6,556 nt of DNA, taken from NCBI GenBank assembly GCA_002255025.1, contig NJEJ01000054.1, positions 1 through 6,556 of the forward strand. Direction: 5' to 3'. Positions 1-4,959 of the stretch are shown here, one piece after another. The notes under the pieces were generated by a model. The model was not told the DNA's origin and ran no database searches. It saw only the letters and a program-made list of their open reading frames with translations. Source of the DNA: Candidatus Bathyarchaeota archaeon ex4484_135. Lineage in GTDB: Archaea > Thermoproteota > Bathyarchaeia > EX4484-135. Position numbers and translations under genes: made by a program. The stretch's first letter is position 1. Every line of letters begins with the position of its first letter.

Positions 1-645
1 CTCCCTTATCTCCTCTATGGCCTTGGGTATGATGTCCTCGACACGCCAGTTCGGCCTGCAGCCGCACACCTTGAAGACGAAGTTGGCCAGCATCTTCTGC
101 CCGTTGGCTGTGTGGACGACCTCCGGGTGCCACTGGAGTCCGTATATGCGGCCCTCAGGGTCCCTGAAGGCAGCTATCGGGCAGTTATCCGTCTCAGCCA
201 GTACTTCAAAGCCCTCAGGCAGCCTGACGACCCGGTCAGAATGGCTCATCCAAACACGCTCCACGGGCCCCAGGCCCTCTAGGACCCCGACGGGCCTCAA
301 TATCCGGGCCTCTGCCACGCCATACTCGGCCACATGACCACGCCTCACCTCGCCGCCCAAGACGTGGGCCAGAAGTTGGTGGCCGTAGCATATGCCCAGG
401 ACGGGCAGGCCGAGTTCCAGGACGCCCGGCTGGAGGCTAGGGGCCCCTGGCTCATATATGCTTGCTGGCCCGCCCGACAGTATGAGGCCCTTGAGCACCA
501 TCCGGTCCCCAAGGGCCCTCAGCTCCTCGGGCCCGGTGTCCCCGGGCAGTATCTCGGAGTAGACACTCAGGTCCCTGATGCGTCTCGCTATCAGGTGGCA
601 GTACTGGCCCCCGAAGTCCAGGACCGCTATGCCATCGGGCCTCAT
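1..645 (-). CDS. guaA: GMP synthase (glutamine-hydrolysing), N-terminal glutaminase part, cut by window edge
   Basis: This gene encodes the glutaminase domain of GMP synthase, which makes ammonia from glutamine to convert XMP to GMP in the cytosol (purine synthesis). Translating the minus strand from ATG 645 gives 215 residues open to the window edge. Class I amidotransferase motifs are intact: LDFGGQY at 9-15, LSGGPASIYE at 56-65, the nucleophile elbow GICYGHQ with Cys86, SHSD at 134-137, and WHPEV with His173 and Glu175, completing the Cys-His-Glu triad. After the domain the chain continues through GCRPNW into VEDIIPKAIEEIRE, which resembles the linker leading into the ATP-pyrophosphatase half of single-chain GuaA. 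I therefore infer a fused enzyme rather than the split GuaAa/GuaAb arrangement of many archaea; the missing 3' part would decide. The ATG is chosen because it sits just before the conserved first strand and about 30 nt from a TATA-like element, so the mRNA is probably almost leaderless. Confidence 0.93.
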   Translation of the reverse strand, partial: MRPDGIAVLDFGGQYCHLIARRIRDLSVYSEILPGDTGPEELRALGDRMVLKGLILSGGPASIYEPGAPSLQPGVLELGLPVLGICYGHQLLAHVLGGEVRRGHVAEYGVAEARILRPVGVLEGLGPVERVWMSHSDRVVRLPEGFEVLAETDNCPIAAFRDPEGRIYGLQWHPEVVHTANGQKMLANFVFKVCGCRPNWRVEDIIPKAIEEIRE

Positions 646-668
646 GACCTATCAACTTCCGCTGGGGG

Positions 669-680
669 CCCTAATAAGGG
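669..680. promoter_or_regulatory. Shared AT element between divergent guaA and HEPN genes (putative bidirectional TATA)
   Basis: CCCTAATAAGGG is a small AT island in GC-rich DNA with inverted CCCT/AGGG arms. Read on the minus strand it gives CTTATTAG centred about 30 nt from the guaA ATG at 645; read on the plus strand it gives CTAATAAG about 35 nt from the HEPN TTG at 710. Archaeal transcription starts roughly 25 nt past the TATA centre, so both starts would have leaders of about 5-10 nt. Assignment rests only on position and composition; no factor-binding sequence is proven. Confidence 0.5.
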
Positions 681-709
681 GCTTTGAGCCAGCCATGTGG
701 GTGCGGTAG

Positions 710-1096
710 TTGAGGGAGGAAGTGCTCTGGTGGATGGAATCTGCTCAGCGGAACCTCAGGAGAGCCGAGAATGCTATGGAAGCTCTGGATTACGCAGAAG
801 CCGTCTTCTGGTGCCATCAGGCCGTGGAATTCGCTTTAAAAGCCTTCATCCTCTGGAGAGGCGAGCTGCCCATTAAGACCCATAACCTTGCCAGGCTCGC
901 TGAGCAAGCTGGCTTGAGAGATGTTTTCCCGGCCCATGAGCTATCCGAGCTCTCGCCATATTACTCCATATCAAGATACCCAGATGTATTTGAAGGCATT
1001 CTCGAGGTCGAGGAGGAAACGGCGAGCAGGTTTTACCGCCTCGCCTCCCACGTATTAAAGGAGTTCAAGAGGAGAATGGGCCTTGAAGGGAGGTAA
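710..1096 (+). CDS. HEPN domain protein (probable toxin-like partner of the downstream nucleotidyltransferase)
   Basis: This is a 128-residue all-helical protein of the minimal HEPN family (PF05168-like). Recognisable features are the N-terminal WWMESAQRNLRRAENAM helix, the central CHQAVEFALKAF helix at 35-46, KTHNLARL at 56-63 and the SRYPD turn at 88-92. HEPN proteins paired with minimal nucleotidyltransferases form toxin-antitoxin-like modules in which HEPN is an RNase. The clean RX4HXY motif of HepT toxins is not present; the nearest R-H pair is Arg107...His114 in the last helix (RFYRLASH), so nuclease activity is uncertain. Start TTG 710 keeps the conserved first helix and has GGGTG 6 nt upstream. 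ATG 734 is the alternative, preceded at 13 nt by a GAGGGAGGA stretch, but it would remove part of that helix. The gene overlaps the next one by 14 nt. Its DNA is more AT-rich than the neighbours (about 43% GC in 961-1020), which fits a mobile accessory module. Confidence 0.82.
   Translation: MREEVLWWMESAQRNLRRAENAMEALDYAEAVFWCHQAVEFALKAFILWRGELPIKTHNLARLAEQAGLRDVFPAHELSELSPYYSISRYPDVFEGILEVEEETASRFYRLASHVLKEFKRRMGLEGR
1068..1074 (+). promoter_or_regulatory. Ribosome binding site for the nucleotidyltransferase gene
   Basis: AGAGGAG lies 8 nt before TTG 1083, inside the end of the HEPN coding region. This supports the unusual TTG start, and translation coupled to HEPN, over GTG 1113. A second purine stretch, GGGAGGT at 1088-1094, has no start codon at a normal spacing after it. 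Confidence 0.5.
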
Positions 1097-1421
1097 GCGG
1101 GTAGACCAGTCCGTGCTCACGATCGTGAGGGAATTCCTGTCAAAGTTGGCCGGGGAAGTCAACCTAAGGGAAGCCTACCTGTTCGGCAGCACAGCCCGAG
1201 GGGAGCGCTTGGCCGAGAGCGACGTGGATTTAGTCGTCGTGGCAGATGAATTTGAAGGCATGCCCCTCTCGGAGCGTATAAGGGTCGTTTACCGCATCTG
1301 GCCCTTGGACAAGCTGTCGGCCGACATAATCCCCTTAGGGCCGGAGGAGTTCGAGCGCAAGAAAGAGCGGAGCGTGGTCCTGAGGGACGCAGCCCGCTAT
1401 TGGGTGAAGGTGTGGCCTTAA
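1083..1421 (+). CDS. Minimal nucleotidyltransferase (MNT family), partner of HEPN
   Basis: This is a 112-residue minimal nucleotidyltransferase of the DNA polymerase beta superfamily. The active-site signature GSX10DXD is complete: GSTARG begins at Gly35-Ser36 and SDVDL supplies Asp47 and Asp49. A third acidic residue, Asp81 in SADIIPL, is well placed as the third metal ligand. In characterised MntA-HepT pairs the MNT protein neutralises the HEPN toxin by adding AMP groups to a tyrosine; similar activity is plausible here because the catalytic residues are intact, but it is an inference from family. The gene overlaps HEPN by 14 nt, and TTG is preferred as start because of the ribosome binding site 8 nt upstream. 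GTG 1113 would give a protein ten residues shorter that still keeps the whole fold. It ends at TAA 1419-1421, and I see no convincing terminator after it. Confidence 0.86.
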   Translation: MKGGKRVDQSVLTIVREFLSKLAGEVNLREAYLFGSTARGERLAESDVDLVVVADEFEGMPLSERIRVVYRIWPLDKLSADIIPLGPEEFERKKERSVVLRDAARYWVKVWP

Positions 1422-1483
1422 GCCAGGCCGCAGCATGGGACAACCGTAGGGCAGATGTGCCCGGGCCCGCCGGGAGACGTCCT

Positions 1484-1503
1484 TATGGGAAACTCCTTTA
1501 TCC
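1484..1503 (+). promoter_or_regulatory. Putative BRE/TATA promoter of the acyl-CoA mutase gene
   Basis: In the 123-nt gap 1422-1544 the only AT-rich element is CCTTTATCCC, preceded by purine-rich ATGGGAAACT, which could be a BRE. Transcription would start near 1524, giving a leader of about 20 nt that contains the G-rich stretch AGGGTGGGGGAG (1524-1535) before ATG 1545. That stretch is only a weak match to a Shine-Dalgarno site. Confidence 0.35.
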
Positions 1504-1544
1504 CGGCCCCGTGTAGCGTGTCCAGGGTGGGGGAGTTGACCCGC

Positions 1545-3242
1545 ATGTTCGATGAGAAGTTCCTGGCGGAGCTCGAGCGTGAGGTAGAGAGGTGGGAGAA
1601 GGAAACGGTTCCCAAGTGGCTCTCACGCATCCCGGAGCGTAGGAAGGAATTCGTCACTACCTCCGGCATAACGATAAAACGCATTTACACACCCCTGGAC
1701 GTAGCGGACAAGGACTACATGCGTGATTTGGGCCTACCGGGCGAATACCCGTTCACCCGCGGGATACACGCCACCATGTACAGGGCCCGCATATGGACCA
1801 TGAGGCAGTTCTCCGGCTTCGGGACGGCCGAGGATACGAACAAGCGTTTCAAGTACCTCATAAAAGAGGGCGAGACGGGCCTGAGCATAGCCTTTGATTA
1901 CCCGACCATAATGGGATACGATTCCGACCACCCGATGGCACGTGGCGAGGTGGGCGTCTGTGGCGTGGCCATAGACACCCTGAAGGACTTCGAGATACTC
2001 TTCGATGGCATACCCATGGATAAGGTGACGACCTCCATGACCATAAACGGCCCGACCATACCCATATTGTCCATGTATATAGCCACGGCCGAGAAGCAGG
2101 GCGTCCCACAGGAATGCCTGGGCGGGACCGTCCAGAACGACATGCTGAAGGAGTTCATAGGGCAGAAACTCATAATATGGCCGCCCGAGCCGTCCGTGAA
2201 ACTCGTGGTGGACGTGATTGAATACTGCACGAAGCACATGCCGAGGTGGAACCCGATAAGCATAAGCGGCTACCACATACGCGAGGCAGGTGCAAATGCC
2301 GTCCAGGAGCTGGCCTTCACCCTGGCGGACGCCATAGCCTACGTGGAGGAGTGCGTAGAGCGTGGCATGAAGGTAGATGAGTTCGCACCAAGGCTTTCCT
2401 TCTTCTTCGCTTCTCACAACAACTTCTTCGAGGAGATAGCGAAGTTTAGAGCCGCCAGGCGTATGTGGGCCAAGATAGTGAAAGAGCGTTTCGGTGCCGA
2501 GAAGCCCAGGTCCATGTGGATGAGGATGCACGTCCAGACGTCAGGGGCCACTCTGACGGCCCAACAGCCAGTCAACAACGTGGTGAGAGTGACCATCCAG
2601 TGCCTAGCGGCCGTCCTCGGTGGTGCCCAATCGATACACACCAACTCCTTTGACGAAACGCTCTGCCTGCCGACTGAGGAAGCGGTTCGTGTGGCCCTGA
2701 GGACCCAGCAGATAATAGCTTACGAGAGCGGCGTGGCGGACGTGGTAGACCCGCTTGGAGGCTCCTACTTCGTGGAGTGGCTCACGGACGAGGTAGAGGA
2801 GCGGGCCTGGCGTTACATAGACCGCATAGACAGCATGGGAGGCATGGTCAGGGCCATAGAGAAGGGCTACCCGCAGCGTGAGGTCGCCAACTCGGCCTAC
2901 AAGTACCAGAGGGGCGTGGACACTGGCGAGATACCCATCGTGGGCGTGAACTGCTTCGAGGTCCCGCCCGAGGAAGATTGGGTCCCAATCGACCCGGCCT
3001 GGGTGGTCAGGCGTGCCAAGGAGTACGAGGAGAGGCAGCTCGAGAGGCTCGAGCGTGTGAAGGCCGAGAGGGACCAGAAGAAGGTCGAGGAACGCTTGGA
3101 CGCCCTCAGGAGGGCTGCCGAGAAGAACGAGAACGTCTTCCCATACGTGCTCGAGGCCGTGAAGGCCTACGCCACGTTGGGCGAGATCTGCGGCGTCCTG
3201 AGAGAGGTCTACGGCGAGTGGAAGGAGCTCATAATAATATGA
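1545..3242 (+). CDS. B12-dependent acyl-CoA mutase large subunit, methylmalonyl-CoA mutase family with isobutyryl-CoA-mutase-type active site
   Basis: This 565-residue catalytic subunit belongs to the methylmalonyl-CoA mutase family (often named mcmA1, or icmA). It would bind acyl-CoA in a TIM barrel and use adenosylcobalamin for a radical carbon-skeleton rearrangement. Conserved blocks are GEYPFTRG (66-73), YDSDHP (125-130), TVQNDMLKEF (195-204), SISGYHIREAG (239-249, with catalytic His244), APRLSFFF (281-288) and ADVVDPLGGSY (398-408). It ends after the linker (LGEICGVLREVYG), so the B12-binding domain must come from a separate small subunit, which is not in this window. Numbering matches the Propionibacterium enzyme. 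Position 89 is Phe (RQFSGFG) where methylmalonyl-CoA mutase has Tyr, and 207 is Gln (IGQK) where it has Arg. Phe/Gln is the isobutyryl-CoA mutase pair, so isobutyryl-CoA/butyryl-CoA interconversion is at least as likely as methylmalonyl-CoA/succinyl-CoA. ATG 1545 is preferred; the 30 residues readable from 1455 look non-homologous. Confidence 0.93.
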   Translation: MFDEKFLAELEREVERWEKETVPKWLSRIPERRKEFVTTSGITIKRIYTPLDVADKDYMRDLGLPGEYPFTRGIHATMYRARIWTMRQFSGFGTAEDTNKRFKYLIKEGETGLSIAFDYPTIMGYDSDHPMARGEVGVCGVAIDTLKDFEILFDGIPMDKVTTSMTINGPTIPILSMYIATAEKQGVPQECLGGTVQNDMLKEFIGQKLIIWPPEPSVKLVVDVIEYCTKHMPRWNPISISGYHIREAGANAVQELAFTLADAIAYVEECVERGMKVDEFAPRLSFFFASHNNFFEEIAKFRAARRMWAKIVKERFGAEKPRSMWMRMHVQTSGATLTAQQPVNNVVRVTIQCLAAVLGGAQSIHTNSFDETLCLPTEEAVRVALRTQQIIAYESGVADVVDPLGGSYFVEWLTDEVEERAWRYIDRIDSMGGMVRAIEKGYPQREVANSAYKYQRGVDTGEIPIVGVNCFEVPPEEDWVPIDPAWVVRRAKEYEERQLERLERVKAERDQKKVEERLDALRRAAEKNENVFPYVLEAVKAYATLGEICGVLREVYGEWKELIII

Positions 3243-3799
3243 GCTTGGGCGAGCTGCTGGAGGCCCTTGAGGCCTGCCGGAAGTGCGATTTCATAGACAA
3301 GCCCTTCCTCCTCCACGGGGCCTACGAGCGGTGGCTTCCGGGAAAAGTCAAGCTCCTTTTGATAGCTGAATCCCCTCCTCCGGGCCATAAGCCGGATTTC
3401 TTCTACAACCTCGGGACACCCGACAGGCTGAGGAGGAACCTGAAGGCCATACTGGGCCTCGAGGTCCCGGACCCCGAAGTCCCGAGGTGGCTGAGGGAAT
3501 CCGGCATCTTCCTCACGAGTGCCGTGAAGTGCAGGCCCATCAGGCCGGGCGGTCGGGCCCAGGACGAACGCCTCCTCAGGCAGATGGCCCTCAACTGCAC
3601 GGCCATCCTAGACTTAGAACTCAGGGCCTTGAGGCCTAAGAAAGTGATGGTCATGGGGAAGATAGCTGAGCTGGCGTCGAGCGTCCTGGGCTTAAGGCCT
3701 TACAGGACTTTCCCCCACCCAAATTACATAATGAGGTTCAAGAGGGAGTTCATCCCGGCCGTGAGGAAGGCCATATTTGATGCTATATCTGACCCTTAA
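3239..3799 (+). CDS. Divergent uracil-DNA glycosylase superfamily protein with four-Cys iron-sulfur pattern
   Basis: This 186-residue protein resembles the small archaeal (family 4-like) uracil-DNA glycosylases, which remove uracil from deaminated DNA. Four cysteines (CRKC at 13/16, Cys98 in SAVKCRP, Cys120 in LNC) fit the [4Fe-4S] ligand pattern of that family. SAVKCRP (94-100) corresponds to the VVKCRP block and HPNY (160-163) to the HPS(P/A) DNA-intercalating motif. The first catalytic block is unusual: AESPPPGHKPDFFYN (43-57) replaces the GEAPG(E/A)DE pattern, so the usual acidic water-activating residue is not obvious. The fold assignment is reasonably firm, but the substrate is not. ATG 3239 overlaps the mutase stop in ATGA, with GGAG at 3224-3227 about 11 nt before, so the pair is co-transcribed and translationally coupled. 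Its 3' end overlaps the IDI gene on the other strand by 17 nt. Confidence 0.78.
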   Translation: MSLGELLEALEACRKCDFIDKPFLLHGAYERWLPGKVKLLLIAESPPPGHKPDFFYNLGTPDRLRRNLKAILGLEVPDPEVPRWLRESGIFLTSAVKCRPIRPGGRAQDERLLRQMALNCTAILDLELRALRPKKVMVMGKIAELASSVLGLRPYRTFPHPNYIMRFKREFIPAVRKAIFDAISDP

Positions 3800-4904
3800 G
3801 GCTTCTCCTGGCCAGCTCCTCGACTGGGAGCCCTCTTGCCCTAGCCCACTCGGCCAGCGGGCCCGTTATGACCACGGGCTTCTCGGCTAGGTCAGCTACA
3901 CGCCTGCAGCCCGTCGCGAACACGGCCGTCCTCAGCTCTTCCATCAGCGTCCTCAGCTTCTCCTTCACGGCCTCAGGCCCTTTCATGGCCACCTTCAGTA
4001 TCGGGAGGGCAGCCCCCGTCATGTCGGCCCCGAGGGCCAAGCACTTGGCCATGTCCAAGCCCGTCCTGAGGCCACCTGAGGCTATCACGGCCAATTTGGT
4101 GGAGCTGGTGACCTCTAAGATGCTGGCCGCCGTCGGTATGCCCCAGTCCCAGAAGGTCCTGCCGAGTTCGGCCTTGAGGACACCGCCAGCCTCGAGGGCC
4201 CTGTAGTACTCGACGGCTGCCCAGCTCGTCCCGCCAGCACCTGCCACGTCAACGGCGTCCACGCCAACTCGCTCGAGTTCCCTCGCCACCTCAGCCGATA
4301 TACCAAATCCCACTTCCTTCACGACCACAGGGATATCGAGGCTATCTGTTATCTCGGCCAGCCGCTCCAAGAAGGGCCTCCCGCTCGAGCCTCTCAGGGC
4401 CTGCACGACCTCCTGCAGGGGATTGAGGTGGATGGCCAGGGCATCTGCCTCCACCATGCATATTATCCTCTCGAGGGCCTCTACGGGCAGCCCGTTGGCC
4501 ACCTCTTGGTACCCTATGTTGGCCATTATGAAGGCCGTTGGAGCTGCTTCCCTCGCCACCCTGAACGTCTTGGCGAGGCCCGGGTCCTCGAGAGCTGCCC
4601 TCTGGCTGCCGAGGCCCATGCCGAGGCCCAGTTCTTCCACGGCCTCTGCTATCGCCTTATTTATCGGGACGGCTTCCTCCGTGCCGCCCGTCATGGCGGA
4701 GACGATTATGGGGGCCGAGAACTCGTGGCCCAAGAACTCGGTCCTGAGGTCCACATCACCGTAATCGACCTCGGGCAGGGCGGAATGCACGAGCCAGACG
4801 TGCTCCAACCAGGTCGTTATGTTCTTCGCCTCTACCTCTTCCTCGAGGCATATCCTTATGTGTTCTGCCTTACGCTCCCTTACCTTCCCCGCCAATACCG
4901 GCAC
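3783..4904 (-). CDS. fni: Type II isopentenyl-diphosphate delta-isomerase (FMN-dependent)
   Basis: This enzyme interconverts IPP and DMAPP, using reduced FMN and Mg2+, to supply precursors of archaeal membrane lipids at the end of the mevalonate route. Counting from GTG 4904 gives 373 residues, close to the usual 350-370. Visible motifs in order are RKAEHIRICL (11-20), the flavin-binding SAMTGGT (69-75), MGLGSQRAAL (96-105), ANIGYQE (128-134), HLNPLQE (159-165, with the Gln-Glu pair that binds substrate and metal), VVKEVGFGIS (194-203), DVAGAGGTSW (219-228), and the phosphate-binding IASGGLRTG (274-282) with LGADM (291-295). The frame stays open to ATG 4994, but that would run into the divergent CofE-like gene and adds residues not seen in the family. 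GTG 4904 lies 28 nt from the TATA-like element and would be leaderless. TTG 4895 (370 residues) is an alternative. The last 17 nt overlap the glycosylase-like gene. Confidence 0.93.
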   Translation of the reverse strand: MPVLAGKVRERKAEHIRICLEEEVEAKNITTWLEHVWLVHSALPEVDYGDVDLRTEFLGHEFSAPIIVSAMTGGTEEAVPINKAIAEAVEELGLGMGLGSQRAALEDPGLAKTFRVAREAAPTAFIMANIGYQEVANGLPVEALERIICMVEADALAIHLNPLQEVVQALRGSSGRPFLERLAEITDSLDIPVVVKEVGFGISAEVARELERVGVDAVDVAGAGGTSWAAVEYYRALEAGGVLKAELGRTFWDWGIPTAASILEVTSSTKLAVIASGGLRTGLDMAKCLALGADMTGAALPILKVAMKGPEAVKEKLRTLMEELRTAVFATGCRRVADLAEKPVVITGPLAEWARARGLPVEELARRSLKGQI

Positions 4905-4927
4905 CTGCCTGAGGTCATGGCATTCTT

Positions 4928-4935
4928 CTTTTAAG
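4928..4935. promoter_or_regulatory. Symmetric TATA-like element serving IDI (-) and CofE-like (+) genes
   Basis: CTTTTAAG sits midway between two divergent start codons. The centre (4931.5) is about 28 nt from GTG 4904 on the minus strand and about 28 nt from GTG 4960 on the plus strand. With an archaeal start site about 25 nt from the TATA centre, both mRNAs would begin at or within a few bases of their start codons. No separate second TATA element at suitable spacing is visible for either gene. Confidence 0.55.
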
Positions 4936-4959
4936 GATTGGCGGCTTCGTGATGCCGAG

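Noticed and set aside
17..687. Plus-strand open frames and a 67-residue minus frame over the guaA region
   Set aside because: They are shadows of guaA, whose translation on the minus strand carries all the amidotransferase motifs.
695..709. Mini-ORF MWVR-stop directly abutting the HEPN TTG, in the same frame
   Set aside because: The predicted transcript start (about 700) lies after its ATG, so it is probably not transcribed; four codons cannot support a claim of a leader peptide or stop readthrough.
1460..1474. GC hairpin CCCGG-GCCCG-CCGGG after the nucleotidyltransferase gene
   Set aside because: It has only 5 bp of stem and no T-tract on either side; such short GC palindromes are expected in this composition.
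1455..1544. Extended start of the mutase at ATG 1455 or 1485
   Set aside because: The extra residues (MCPGPPGDVL and so on) do not resemble the family N-terminus, and the likely promoter lies inside this stretch.
1734..2531. A 265-residue open frame antisense to the mutase gene
   Set aside because: It is His/Tyr/Gly-rich with no domain pattern and mirrors the biased codons of a strongly conserved gene on the plus strand.
2978..3238. In-frame extension upstream of the glycosylase-like ATG 3239
   Set aside because: The 87 extra residues are Arg/Gly/Glu-rich and read from a second frame of the mutase gene; the homologous region begins at MSLGELLEAL.
4819..4959. Extended CofE-like frame from ATG 4819
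   Set aside because: This part lies antisense to the well-conserved IDI N-terminus and upstream of the TATA-like element.
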